Below are positions 23,804-36,300 of a stretch of DNA of 64,000 nucleotides, in pieces. The translations under genes and the position numbers were made by a program. The DNA lies in NCBI GenBank assembly GCA_007258455.2, contig VDFB02321267.1:1-64000 (forward strand), in the 5' to 3' direction. The notes beneath the pieces are model-generated. The model did not search any database, was not told where the DNA came from, and saw only the letters and a program-made list of their open reading frames with translations. Origin of the DNA: Sequoia sempervirens (taxonomy: Eukaryota > Streptophyta > Pinopsida > Cupressales > Cupressaceae). The first letter of the stretch is position 1. Every line of letters starts with the position of its first letter.

Positions 23804-24828
23804 GAGACATTCATGTGAGTCATACAAACTTGAAAATGGTTGATAAAGGTCTCAACAAGTTCATTGAATGAATTAATTGAGTTGTTTGATAATGAGGAAA
23901 ACCATTCTAGGGCAGTATCCTTCAAGGATCTAGGAAAAAGCTTATCCAAGAGCTTACCCTCAAGGAAAAAATCACTACACAATGCGGTGTAAATAAAAAT
24001 ATGGTTAGAAGGATCTCCTTTCCCCCCATGTTTCTCGAATCTAGGAATCTCTAGACCTTGTGGTATCAGTGTTCTCAATATATCCAAGGATAAGGGATTG
24101 CTTTTGACATAGTATGTAGGTTGGACATGTTGATTTTGGTCTATGGTGGAAAATTTCTTTCGGAGGAATGAAACAGTTTGTAAAAGTTGATTTATGATGG
24201 CATCATTATTTTCATTTTGAGATGGCAGTGAATATGGTCGAGGTGTATATGTGTTTGAAGGACAAGTGATTGGAATGCTTATGGGAGGTAAAGTGGTAGG
24301 AGATATGATGTGTGATGCCACAAAGGTACTAGGACTACTAGCAAAAATACCCAAGGTAGGAATGACATTACTAGTAGGTTGCATTATTTTTTGTAACTTG
24401 AGGGTTGCTATAGGTAGGAATAGAGGAAAAGGTTGTGAGAGGAGGAATTTGGGTTCCTCCTTGTCTTTGGACATTTTTTGAAGGTTGAGAACCACTAGTA
24501 AGTTTACCAAAAACCTAAGCTAGGTTATGCACAAGTTCAAATCCTTCTTCAGTTTCAATCATGCGGTGTATGTTATCTATAGTAGGGATAGTAATGGTTG
24601 AAATGTTTTTAGTAATTACTTATTTTTTAGGTTTGCTATGTCTTCATGGATTTGAATTACGTTTTCATACGGAATACTAGAAACAATTGTCTCAACATTT
24701 TTCACACTACTTGAAGGAAAAGATTTGGGAAGGGTATGGTCCATAGCTAGTGGACTAGTGTCAACACTAGCAGTGGAAAAGCTAGATAACCCAAGATCTA
24801 GGATGATTGTGCTATCGTGGGATGACAT
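23804..24828 (-). pseudogene. E2 gag, C-terminally truncated
   Basis: On the minus strand the protein starts MSSHDSTIILDLG at 24828, like EA gag. It has a Ser/Thr/Pro-rich middle, and then the capsid-like core IPRFEKHGGKGDPSNH, KLFPRSLKDTALEWFSSL and ELVETFINHFQV at 24050-23830. The frame then runs into the 3' UTR array, so the end of the core, the zinc knuckle and the protease are lost. A change of frame lies between 24616 and 24510. Confidence 0.7.
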
Positions 24829-25522
24829 GAATCTCGAAATTCATCTCACTATAGTATTAGCAATAGGAAACCAAGTTGTAAAGCTCATGCAATGGGTAAT
24901 CAATGAAATTCAAGCTACAATGAACACAAGATATATGTTTTTTTCTAATTCTGATTCAAGTAAAATTATGCTAGATGAAATGAAAGGAATGTAATAGAAA
25001 CTCTACAAACTGAAATAGATAACTAACAACAACAAATAGAAACAAAAAAACATATAATTTAATGCTAGAAAATGTAGTCTAAAATAGGAAATGACACTAA
25101 ATCGCCCAGAGGGAAATATGAGTCATAATTATGTTTTTTCAAGGGTTTGAATAGTGAATAATAGTTGGCACAAAATACCCAAAAATTAGGCAAAAGCACC
25201 TATACTGGGACTAAATCACCTAGAGGGTATATGAGTCCTATCTTAGGGTTTTTGCATAAATTTCAGAAAATTCTAAGTAAAATTTATGTTTTCTGGTTTG
25301 TATGATGTCTAGACTAAGTGAAAATGCAAATTTTAGAGGAAATTCAATGATACAAGATGAAAAAATAGAACCTATATGCACTTTCACTAATGCAAAATTT
25401 TGAAACCCTAGAATGCTAATTAACTAATAAAAAACCTAATGCAAAGTTAATGCAAGATAGATCTAAGATTATAATGCACTCCAAATCAATAATAGAATGT
25501 TCTAAATATAGGTTCACCAAAA
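24829..25522 (-). promoter_or_regulatory. E2 leader and primer-binding site
   Basis: Next to the LTR end at 25523, the minus strand reads TTTTGGTGAACCTATATT, the same PBS core as in EA, E3 and E4. The leader has no gene. Two degenerate cassettes, CTAAATCGCCCAGAGGG...ATGAGTC at 25087 and a second at 25203, lie in it, at 116 bp spacing. Confidence 0.6.
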
Positions 25523-26944
25523 TGAAATAATGGAAATAGGGTGCTACACCTTCAAGGAGATGGAGAACAAGGGATATAGGGTTCCGCCTATTTCACACTT
25601 GTTTCATTCAAGAAAACCCTAGAGATCTCAATCTAGTGATGTAAAGGGGAAATAGATTTTGCAATAGGGTGTCCTAGGGTATGATTAGAGACTAAAGAGT
25701 AGTTCACCACCAAGCTAGGGCTTGGAAGGACAAGTAATGTGCAAAACCTAATGTCAAAATGTAATGATGTGTAAAGCTTCACTAAATGACCTAGAAATGA
25801 ATGTAAAACATAATAATAAACTAGAGAAGCAAAGAGGAGCACCTGGAAACCTATAGCAACTTGAATGAAGACTTGAAATGTTGAAAAGGCTGAATTTAAT
25901 GCACACTAGGACTCATATGCCAAGCTAGGCAATTTAGTCCCAGATTAGGGTTTATAGGAAGGAAAAAAAATCTAGTAGAGATAAGTTTAGAACAACTGAA
26001 ATCTAGAAAAATCACTAGAATAGGACTCATATGCCAAAAGTGGTGTATTGGTCTTGCTTGGAATTTTCAGAGGATCAAGGTCTGAATATGCTCTTCAATC
26101 TCTGCTCTATCTTTTCAACTTGATTTTTGAATCTAAATTGTTGAATTCTACTATGTAGATGGCTTTTAATCATCTCCTAAACAAGATGACAACTTGGATA
26201 GCTTTGCAAATTTAAAAATTCTTTCCAATCTTTCTCTTCAATATGTCTTCATCCTAGATCTACAAATCACACACTAAAGACAAGATAAAAATGTTGCTTT
26301 TCTAGTAGAAAGTGGTTTTCCTTGGTCAAACCCCATTTTAGTAATCAAACTATGAAATAAAATGAAACGGAAAGGAGTAATGATGAATGAACAAAATGAT
26401 TTGTTGCAACTCACCAAACCTTACAAATAAAGTGTTGCAAACATGAATGAAATGGTTCTAATGGATGTAGATCTTAAATCTAGCTTGAATCATGAAATCC
26501 TACATCATAAATGTTATCTCAACAATAAACATGATGCATGATGACTTTGACATGATGCTTGATACTTGAATAATGCTCTAAAACACTTGATAATCAAGTC
26601 TTGAATGCTCTTGAAACTCTTGTAAACTATTGTGATCTCCAATTTTCTATTAGAAATGCTTTCATGAAAGTATTAGGTGAAAATGAGTGGAATAACATTA
26701 TATTTATACTTGTTTATGCCACATTCGTCAAAATTACAACACTACAAGTTGACAACAGATCTAGGAGAATAAGATCCTACCAAAAATTTGAATTTAATTT
26801 AGGTTTAAGCCACACAAAACTCATACACTAAAAGTAACATATTAGTACCATTAGGCTAGGCTTTAAGACACATTTTTCAAGAAATGCTTAGATTGATGTG
26901 AAATCCAAATTGGGGCCCTGAAACTTAGGTGAGACCCATACAAT
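25523..26944 (-). repeat. 5' LTR of E2, first piece
   Basis: Begins TGAAATAATGG on the plus strand beside the PBS. It carries cassettes at 25908 and 26022 and the stretch CTTGGTCAAACCCCATTTTAG shared with other family LTRs. It stops at 26944 where E3 begins. The LTR resumes at 32965 (ACCCAAGGTGGCATATGAGT) and after E4 at 39754. Total length without insertions is about 1.8 kb. The break at 26944 falls inside the third cassette. Confidence 0.75.
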
Positions 26945-28556
26945 TGAATCATAGACTTTTGGAACCCTAGATCTTTCTAGCACTTCTAATGTTTTTCACC
27001 TAAAAGGAGAAAGTAGGGCCAAAATTCTAGCTAGGTTCACTCAAATTATGTAATGTATGATGTTATTTGATCTAAATGGAATGATCTAAGTGTAGTTATA
27101 TGAATTAATTGGATGATTATGTATGCAAAACCTATGATTTATGCAATGTTGGAAAATATAGTGATGTGTGCAAACAATGAACTATGAATGAAAAAATGTA
27201 AAACAAAATAGAAAGAGTCTAAATTAGAGCGCACCCGGGTAGAGATTGGAGAATCTAGAATCTTCTGAGTCCTATCTGAAATAAAAAAATCACCAGTGGG
27301 ACTCATTCACCACTGATGGCGAATTAGTCTTGCTTCTGATGAAAACTGTTGGAAACTAGTTTTTGAGTGTTGGGATCCAAAATCTAACAAAATCTAGATT
27401 TCCATCCTTAAGGTGGAACTCATTCGCTAGTGGTGGCAAATTAGTCCTCTCCATTTTTTTTGAGAAATTAGAGGACAATTTTGTAGCACTAGATCTGTGA
27501 TTGTTTGCTTGTCAGGTTGTCGAAGTCAAATCTGTAGAAAGTGGACAAAAATGTCTTCTCTAAGCTTAAAATAGGATATATTTGAATTGAAACACTTTTT
27601 TGACTTCTTGTCCATATTTCAACACCTTATTGCTTATCAAATCTGCATACACAAGTCTACAAACACATATGCAAATGGGGAAAAATGGTTAAGGGTTAGG
27701 ATATAGGGATTTTCCTTGGTCAAATCGCATTTTGGTAATCAAACCCTTAATGAAATAATGAAATGACGGATAATGATAAACAAATAACATGAAAATTCTA
27801 TCAACTTACCAAACCCTTGTTGAAGAAAATCAGAAGATATGTCAATGGATGCTCCAAATTGCTTGATTAATGCTTGATTATAAGATGCAAAGTGCTCAAA
27901 TGTAAATTGAATGCTTGAGTGAATTAAAAGATTGAAGGAGATGTAAAATGAGGAGAAAAACACTTATTTATACACACTTATGCCTTAGTAACCTAATGAT
28001 ACCTCATCACAGGCCGACATCAAGTAATTTTGAATAAAAACCCGAAAGGAAATTTAAAATATTTTGAATTTGGAGCCAAGAAGGACTCATTCGCCAACCA
28101 GGCTAATGGGTCCTAGCTTAGGATTGAATGTGGGTGTCAGGAATCAAGTCACATTCAATATTATTTGTTGGGTTTACATTCAAAAATAAACTTAATTAAG
28201 CCTTACAAGGGCATAAAGGGGTCAAATAAGCATAAGAAAGGTGTAAATAGTGAAATTATGCCTAGAAAATTGTGAAATATTCTTACAAGACTTTACAAAA
28301 CTTCAAAATAGGACTTGATAAGTGATGAAAAGGTGATTTTTAGGTGAATTGCAATGACTAGAGTCTAGAAAAGTATAGAAATGTTTTACAACACTTCACA
28401 ACACCTTCACAAGACATCATTATTTGAATTTTAAGGACCTAAATTTGCATATTCAAGCCATAGCACATCAATAAATCAAAGCAAAATAGACAAAACATAG
28501 TGAAGAAAGGCCTAAAAGACCATGAAAATGATAAGGGGCCATTTTTCTATAGTGCA
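26945..28556 (-). repeat. 3' LTR of E3
   Basis: Starts TGAATCATAGAC and ends ATAGTGCA on the plus strand. Contains cassette sites at 27298, 27417 and 28082. Matches 31355-32964 end to end. Confidence 0.8.
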
Positions 28557-28580
28557 TTTAGCCCCCACTTTAGTGAGAAG
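28557..28580 (-). promoter_or_regulatory. Polypurine tract of E3
   Basis: Minus strand CACTAAAGTGGGGGCTAAA precedes LTR start TGCACTATAG. The opposing arm CACACTAAAGTAG is at about 28598-28611. Confidence 0.65.
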
Positions 28581-30300
28581 ATGAACTTGCTTCAAACTCA
28601 CACTAAAGTAGCCATGCATATCGAGAAGGATCCAAGTGCACTTATGCTAGCAAGATGGAATAACAAAGATCAAGAGGGATGATCAAACCCACAAGATGAA
28701 GATCCCATGGAAAACTAAACATAAGAACAAAGGAACACAAATGTTGAAATGAAATAATAGGATGAAGCTTCGATTGTCTATCCAACTAGTTGTGGATTAG
28801 ATCTAGGCTGTTTATTTGAAAGAAAAATCCATACTCACTCTGGGGTGATAGAAATCATGGAAGTTTGCCAAGTGAGAAGGTGAAAAAGGTAAGATACATA
28901 CGCTAGTTGGTATGCACTCACAAACACAAAGGTGGCTATGGGGAAAGTCATGTCGCTAAATGGGCTTCCTAATCAACCATATCAAAGTTATACCTCTTGA
29001 TAACTTTAACAAGGCACCACAAGGGAAAATTTCAGTTCATGCCTCATGAGACAAGAAAAGATTTGTATGCTTAAAATTCATGAATAAAAAGCAAGGTACC
29101 ACAAGCATGCAAGTTGTGTTATGCAAGGTGGAAAACATGTAAAATGTAAAAGTGTAAAAGGATGTTCGAAGGAGTCTTGTTAATTTCATGCAAGGCCTAT
29201 CACTTAGGGAACATTGTGTCTAATGTCTCCAAGAGAGGATTGATCAAAGAATAAAATATTCACAACTTAGGGGATATAGTGCATCAAATCAGGCCACTAA
29301 GAGGAATGTATTATAATAAGATAGATCTCATTTATGAAGGACATCACACCCAATGTCATCCATAAAATGATGAATGCATCGTATGAAGTGACAAGGCTAC
29401 ACTAAGAACCAAGAATGAAAATGAAATGAAGGTAATGTATGCTCCCCACTTTAAAGGAATTGCTACACTTTGTTCTGTGAGAAATTACTTTAAAGTAGCA
29501 AACGAAAGAAAATACAAAAGGGTAAAAAAAAAGACATGAGAGAAATCAGAAAGCTCTATGCCAAGTCATATGTTTCAGAGTTCGGCTACTTCATGTAAAT
29601 GAAAAAAAAACTAAAGGGAGTTTCCCCCCAACAAAGAGAACACCAAAGACATAAGGGATCTATGGATTTGGGGTCAATAAGTTTTTTGCTGCAATGTTTT
29701 TATGAAAGAGTTCAAAACTGTCATCATTCCCCAAAGCGCATAGAACTGGAAGAATGACACAAAGAGAGCAAAAAAAAGAGGAAAACAAAGTCCATTTTGG
29801 GTCAACATGGAAGATAAATTGTGGTCTCAACACTTTATGTCATCCCTAAAAGGAAAACACAAAATAAAAAATGAAAAAGGAAGAAGGACCTTTTGGATCA
29901 ACATGGAAGAGACATAGGACATCTCAATTTTTTGCATCATCCCCAAAAGGAAAACACAAAAGCAAAAATGAAAAAGGAAATGCATGACATATAGAAGAAT
30001 AGAGGTACAAATATAAGAAGTGTACAATGAGAGGGAAAACATTAGACACATGATATGGGGGGAACACGATACGCACATACAACTAAAAATGTAAAAGGAG
30101 CTAGTAATGCAAGTGTAAGTCATCGATTACCTAAGTTATTAGTTTATCAATCTTAAGTAGTTAAGCGGAAAATGAATAACATAGTTAAGAGACCAAGAAA
30201 AATGCATTGCAAGGACAAGGCTATCAACTTCTTGCCTCCCACAAATTGTAAAGCAAGAATGAGCTGAGGTGGATGATGTGAGAATAGAAAATTCTACAAC
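28581..30300 (-). other. E3 3' untranslated region with internal PPT and tandem repeat
   Basis: Same landmarks as in EA and E2. An internal PPT is at 29441-29455 (minus strand CTTTAAAGTGGGGAGCATAC), about 880 bases from the terminal one. Two or so tandem units lie at 29795-29970. The open frame at 29827-30123 on the minus strand is hydrophobic and follows the array, so I do not call it a gene. Confidence 0.6.
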
Positions 30301-30912
30301 TATGACATGATAAAAGGAGTTTTGTTTTTAAGGAATAATGGGAAAGCACTCAATATCAATGAAGTGATCCTTGTTCAATATGTCATCCAATGTTTGACAT
30401 TCTTCGGTTCGGTGTCCAAGAAAATGATGATATTTGCAAAATGGTATGTTAGAATCTTTAGGATGAATGACCAAATTATTCATAGGTGGTAATAGTAGAA
30501 GACCTTTGTTTAAAAGCAATTAAAGTCTCCTTTCACATTCAGGTGGAGGTTGTGTAGGAAAATTTAGTTTCTTCAATTTGAAGTCCACGTGATGGAGGAA
30601 ATTTAGGTCCATCTATTTTAGGATGTAAATATGCAAAATAATCAAGAGGTACAACGGTAGGAAGATTTTGTGGCTTCATGGATGGGTAAAAGGGTGCATT
30701 GGCTTTGAGGTTATCAAGGAATTCATTGTAGAAATTGTTCATGCTATCATCATCTTCTCCAATGATGTCTACATCACATGGAGAACAATCATGAGGTGTT
30801 GAAGGAGCATGAAGCAGCTCAAGGTCATTAGGGTCAAAGCCAAAGGCACAATTGGACATGTCTACCAAGGATTTTAATGAATTCCAAAACTTATTAAAAG
30901 AAAATGCCATGA
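30301..30912 (-). pseudogene. E3 small internal gene with zinc-knuckle motif
   Basis: The minus strand opens with MAFSFNKFWNSLKS at 30910. It contains an acidic stretch (DIIGEDDDSMNNF), and after a stop and short gap continues at 30519 in another frame with CKYHHFLGHRTEEC, a C-x2-H-x4-H-x4-C motif like that of EA gag. The protein is much shorter than gag-protease of EA and has no capsid core. I do not recognise the N-terminal part. It may be a truncated nucleocapsid-type protein kept by a non-autonomous element. Confidence 0.5.
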
Positions 30913-31354
30913 TGCAATTAAATTAAGATGCAAGAAATGACTAAAAAAATTATTCTGGAAATTAAAACAAAAAAAAATTATAGAAATTTGTAATGCAAGA
31001 AATATCCAAAAAAATTCTTAAAAATGCAATCTAAAATGTCTAGGCGGACTAATTTGCCTAGGGAGGTGAATGAGTCCCAATATGAGATTTTTTTGTGTTT
31101 TTTCAAAAAATTTAATGTGATTCTAATGCTTTTCAGATGCCAATTAAGAATGCAGATGTAGATTTTTAGTTTTTCTAATGATATGTAATGCAAAAATGAA
31201 ATCTAAATGAGTCTTTCACTAATGCAAGTTAAGAAACCCTAGGATGCAAAAACAAAACAATAACCTAATTGAATATTGAAACAAATGGAGTATAGGATGC
31301 AAGATGCAATTGAAATCAGAAATGTAAAGTGTTCAAAATGTAGGTTCACCAAAA
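30913..31354 (-). promoter_or_regulatory. E3 leader and primer-binding site
   Basis: No gene. The PBS core TTTTGGTGAACC is at 31343-31354 on the minus strand. One cassette, with GGCGGACTAATTTGCC and GGTGAATGAGTCCC, lies at 31042-31079. Confidence 0.6.
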
Positions 31355-32964
31355 TGAATTGTAGATTTTTGGAACTCTAGATCTTTCTAGCACTTCTAGG
31401 GTTTTTCACTTAAAAGGAGAAAGTAGGGCCAAAAGTCTAGCTAGGTTCACTCAAATAAGGTAATGTATGATGTTATTTGAAATAAATGGGATGATCTAAG
31501 TGTATTTATATGAATTAATTAGATGATTATGTATGCAAAACCTATGATTTATGCAATTTTGGAAAACACAGTAATGTTTGCAAACAATGAACTATGAATG
31601 AACAAATGGAAAATAGAATAGAAAGAGGTTGAATCAGAGTGCACCTGGGTAAAGATTGTAAAATATAGAATCTTATGAATGCTATCTGAAATCATAAAAT
31701 ATCACCAGTGGGACTCATTCGCCACTGATGGCGAATCAGTCTTGCTTCTGATGAAAATTGTCAGAAACTGGTTTTTAAGTGTCAGGATCTGAAATCTAAC
31801 AAAATCTAGATTTCCAACCTTAAGGTGGGACTCATTTTTCACTAGTGGTGAATTATTCCTCTCCTAAAATTTTGAGAAATCAGGGGATAATTCTATAGCA
31901 CCAGATCTGAGATTGTTTGGTTGTCGGGTTGCCAAAGTCAAATCTATAGAAAATGGACAAAATGTCTTTTCCAAGCTTAAAATAGGATGTAGTTGACTTA
32001 AAACACTTTGTTGAATTCTTTTCCACATTTCAACACCAAAATTCTTGCCAAATCTACATACAAAAGTCTAGAAACACACATGCAAAAGGGGAAAAATAGT
32101 TAATGGTTAGGATATAAGGATTTTCCTTGGTCAAATCGCATTTTGGTAATCAAACCCTTAATGAAATAGTGAAATGAAGGAGAATGATAAAAAAACAACA
32201 TGAAAATTCTATCAACTTACCAAACCCTTGTTGAGGAAAATTTGAAGATATGTCTGTCAATCGATGCTCCAAAATACTTGATTATAAGATGTAAACTACT
32301 CAAATGCAAATTGAATGCTTGAGTGAATTAGAAGACTATAGGAGATGTAAAATGAGGAGAAAAACACTTATTTATACACACTTGTGCCTTAATAACCTGA
32401 CGATACCTCATCATAGGCTGACATCAAGTAATTTTGAATAAAAACCAAAAAGGAAATTTGAAATATTTTGAATTTGGAGCCAAGAGGGACTCATCTGCCA
32501 CCCATGGTGAGTGGGTCCCACCTTAAGCTTGAATGTGGGTGTCAGGAATTAAGTCACATTTAATATTATTTTTTAGGTTTACATTCAAAATAACACTTAA
32601 TTATGCCTTATAAGGGCATAAAGGGGTCAAATAAAGCATAAGAAAGGTGTAAATAGTGAAATTATGCTTAGGAAAGTGTGAAATCTTGTTACAAGACTTT
32701 ACAACACTTCAAAATAGGACTTGATAAGTGATGAAAAGGTAATTTTTAGGTGAATTGCAATGAATAGAATCTATAAAAGTGTAGAAATGTTTTACAACAC
32801 TTCACAACACTTTCACAAGACATCATTATTTGAATTTTAAGGACCTAAATGTGCATATTCAAGCTGGATATCACATCAATAAATCAAAGCAAATTAGACC
32901 AAACATTGTGAAGAAAGGCCTAAAAGACCATGAAAATGAAATTGGGCCATTTTTCTATGGTGCA
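31355..32964 (-). repeat. 5' LTR of E3
   Basis: Starts TGAATTGTAGATTTTTGG and ends CTATGGTGCA on the plus strand. The cassette at 31709 is the cleanest in the window: CTCATTCGCCA, four bases, TGGCGAATCAG. Others are at 31827 and 32486. Confidence 0.8.
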
Positions 32965-33161
32965 ACACCCAAGGTGGCATATGAGTCCCAAATCACTAAA
33001 TCTAGGCCATACAATCCAAAAGCACATGAATTATGATTGGATGTTTATTTATGTCAAGATTATCCTCAAAAAGATGCATTAATTAAGGCTTGTGGATGTA
33101 AAATAAGGCCAATTATATCTTAAAGAATCCCAATTTATTAATGAAACCCTAGATTAGTTTG
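32965..33161 (-). repeat. 5' LTR of E2, second piece
   Basis: Continues the E2 LTR after E3: third-cassette right half (GGTGGCATATGAGTCCCA) and then ATTAATTAAGGCTTGTGG, AATGAAACCCTAGATTAG. The last words match 22164-22183. E4 starts at 33162. Confidence 0.7.
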
Positions 33162-34666
33162 TGTACAATCATTAAATTGTACCCCTTGCAATTTCACATA
33201 TATTTTTGCATCTACTTTAGTGTCCACTCCGTTAGCATCTTGAGTAGGCTCATTTTAGCCCTTACATCAGTTGTTTTCCCTTCTCAGGATGCTCTAGCAC
33301 CCCTTTTCAGCAACTACCCTCATGTGTCTGCCTTGCATCAGACCTTGTGCTTTTCCCATTCATTTTGTTTTGTAGCATGATGCCTTTGGACACTAGAACA
33401 CTGCATGAACGTATGTGCACCACACTAGCATCCTACGACATTTCAATGATCAAATAGCTATCTCTGAGCATGCTTGGCCCTTGTCACCTCCTTTGGTAGG
33501 TGGTAACAGCTCGAGATGACTTTAAATGGCTCAAGAAGCTTCCTTTCCCTCCTTAAAAGAAATATTTTCACTTCATTTACAACTCTTCTTATGCTCAAAT
33601 AGCTATCTTTGAGCATGCTTTCCCCTTGTCACCTCCTTTGGTCAGTGGTAACGGCTTGAGATTCCTTTAAATGGCTCAAGAAGCTTCCTTTCCCTCCTTA
33701 AAAGAAATATTTTCACTTCATTTACAACTCTTCTTCTGCTTCTAGCTTTTTGGCTTCTCTCTTTTCCCCTTCACTCTCTTTCTTGCACAAATCCCTCACT
33801 TGTTACAACAACACTCCCAAGATCTTATAACTTTCTCTACAACACTCCTTACAACAATCTTGGCTCTTGCAACTTCATCTCCCTCCTCTCTTTCTTGTGA
33901 GCATCTTTGGATTTCACACATCCCCTATCTACTACATCTCTACTTCGTGATATTGGTTCTCCTCCTTGAGCATGGATTTCTTTTATCACCTCTTTTGTGA
34001 TATGAGTTCTCCTCGAGCAGGGTTTTATTTTATCACTCATACTTGGTGGTGTGGGTTCTAATCCTTAGCGAGTTTTTCTTTCACTAGATGCTTTTTCCAT
34101 TTTGGTTACTCTCTCTCCTTCTATTTTGCTATTTGTGGAGGTGGGAACACCAAAATGGGGGTTTGACTGAGGCAAACCCCTATACAGCCCCAACAAATTT
34201 TCAACATATTACACTTGCAAGTACTTAAGATATCTACTAGCTGGAGGCTTCATTACTTAGATTTTTGTGAGTATCTTCTTTCCTTTCTTATCCTTGTCTT
34301 TATCATTTATTCATTACTTTACTTTGTTTTAGTCTTATCACATTATGTTTCTTTATCAAATTCTATAAATTATTAACAATCAGAGTAGAAGTCGCCATTC
34401 TATTATTTTCCTATGATAAATTCATTCTCTAGTCCATATGAGATGCCAACGCACCTTTGAGATGCTAGCATGTTGTGATGTCATCCATATTCTATGCTTC
34501 TGTCCTTTGGTCGAGAGCTTGATAGTTTGTGTAGAAGACCTTTGTGACCTGCTCTTTTAGATTCTAAAACTCTCGCCGTTTTTCCTTGAGGTAGTTTAGT
34601 TCAATTCACCCCATGAGGCTCTTTGAATGAAGAGAAATATTGAGTAGTGAATCCACCTTTTCTAAA
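33162..34666 (+). repeat. 5' LTR of E4, with 145 bp internal duplication
   Basis: Starts TGTACAATCATTAAATTG. Bases from 33450 to 33594 are repeated at 33595-33739 (from TCAAATAGCTATCT to ACAACTCTTCTT). The 3' LTR has only one copy, so the LTRs differ in length (1505 and 1315). A family stretch with GGTTTGACTGAGGCAAACCCC is at 34160. Confidence 0.8.
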
Positions 34667-34980
34667 TTTTGGTGAACCCAATGTGAAGAAGGTATTTTTC
34701 AAAAAACTAGGAATTCATTTACCCCTACTTGGCAGGGTCATAACTTTTGACTTGGTGCTCAGAATTGAGAACCGTTTGCAATGTTGGAAAGGTCTCCTAG
34801 AGAGCTAGTTCATTCCCTAAAATACTAGTGCTTTTTATAGTAGAATTTTAGGAACTAACACAAGTTACTACCTAAAATTCTACTCTAAAGACCTCAAGAA
34901 ATGGAAATTACTAGAACATAGAAAATATCGTAAAAATTAGAAAATCTATATTTTTTATTTTTCTTAGTTTTGTCATCAAA
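34667..34980 (+). promoter_or_regulatory. E4 primer-binding site and leader
   Basis: TTTTGGTGAACCCAATGTG follows the LTR directly, the same core as in EA, E2 and E3 although E4 is on the other strand. The leader to 34980 is AT-rich with no gene. Confidence 0.65.
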
Positions 34981-35879
34981 ATGAATTTAATATCTTATTT
35001 TATTAGTTCAATATCTATTTTTTTTCAAAAAATTTATGATATTCCATTTCATACATGTGATGGTGACTTGGCATTACCTATGTCACTTGATATCTTTGAT
35101 CCTTCTCATGAAAGTCCTCTAGCTTCAGAGGATATTTTGTTGCAAGGAGATGAAATCATTGATACTTTTCTTAATATTATTTTACCTTGTATTCATTCCA
35201 ATGCACTCTCTTCTAGAGACATTGTATTAGTGAATGATGAATCTCTTCTTCATTCCAATGAACTCTCTCCTAGAGATGATGCATTTGTGAATTATGAATC
35301 TCATCTTTGTTCTAATGCACTCTCTTCTAGAGGCGATGTGTTAGCAAATGATGAACCTCCTTCCAAAGCTGATCCTCCTTGGATCGATGTTAAGAATATG
35401 TCTTCAAAAATTATTCCACTAGTTGTGATGATTCTATAAATGTAATCTATGTCTTTGCTGCCCCTAAAAGGCTTAAGAGACTAGTCATTTACGTAACTCC
35501 CGCTAGTCCTTCTCCTAAGAGGATTTGTTCTATTGATAGTGTTCCATCTGATAGTGATTCTCCTAATCTCTCTAATGCTCCCTCTTATAGAACAGTAGCC
35601 CATACTTATGAGAATAGTATGAATAAACAACCAAGCCTTCCTTAAGCACCTAAACCTATGACTAAAGCACCTAGTGATTGTGATCTTGTCAAGCAACTCC
35701 AAGTTACTCTGGCTAAGGTCTCACTATGGGACATGCTTCAATCTATTCTAGTTTATCAAGGTATGCTTCAAGAAGCCTTGCAAAAGATCCTCTTTCCTTC
35801 TTCCACTAGGCCAACAGATGCTAATGCATTGATATCTCATATTCATGCAGATTTTCCAAATATTACATTCTATCTATAG
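34981..35879 (+). pseudogene. E4 gag-like region with repeated Ser-rich blocks
   Basis: Starts at the ATG at 34981 in an AT-rich context. The protein shows three to four imperfect copies of a 27-codon block ending in SNALSSRGDVLANDE, followed in another frame by KQLQVTLAKVSLWDML and QKILFPSSTRPTDANALI (35690-35850). The latter resembles linker sequence before protease in plant gypsy polyproteins. I do not see a capsid-like core as in EA. Stops at 35437, 35643 and 35877. Confidence 0.45.
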
Positions 35880-36300
35880 GAACTCCCACCTCTAAAAGTA
35901 CAGAAGCATGAAGATCCTCTAATGATTACAATTAATATTAATAAAATTGGCATTAGACATACTCTCATTGATGCCATTTCGACACTCAATGTATGTAGCA
36001 TTGATCTATTGATTAAGATTAATATTGATTCATCTTCTATCAATGATTCTTCTGTTGATATTCGTGGGTTCGATAATGTTGGTTGACAAGCCCTAAGCAC
36101 AATATTCTTTCCTTTGAGGTTGGGACCCATTACTGTACCTACCCTTGTATATGTTATGTCAAAAAAATTACCTTATAACCTTCTTCTTAGTAGACCGTGG
36201 ATTCATGCTATGGGTGTAGTCTCATCTACCTTGCATAAATCTATTGATTTCATTTGTAACCATCGAGTAGTCACAATTAAGGTTGACCCTAGTGCTATGT
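35880..36300 (+). pseudogene. E4 protease
   Basis: The plus strand shows HTLIDAISTLNVCSIDLL at about 35957, the active-site block of Athila/Tat-type proteases. The glycine after Asp is missing (D-A-I). It is followed by KKLPYNLLLSRPWIHAMG at about 36160, a strong retropepsin C-terminal motif. A TGA lies between the two. It would cleave the gag polyprotein. Confidence 0.7.

Larger units (their letters stand above)
26945..32964 (-). mobile_element. E3: non-autonomous LTR element in E2 LTR
   Basis: Two similar LTRs (26945-28556 and 31355-32964; about 16 differences in the first 178 bases) enclose 2.8 kb with a PPT, internal PPT, tandem repeats, one small zinc-knuckle-type gene and a PBS. No gag core, protease or pol is visible. 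Flanks ACAAT and ACACC match in only three of five bases, so the target duplication is weak. The insertion interrupts an E2 LTR whose continuation on the other side is recognisable. Confidence 0.8.
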
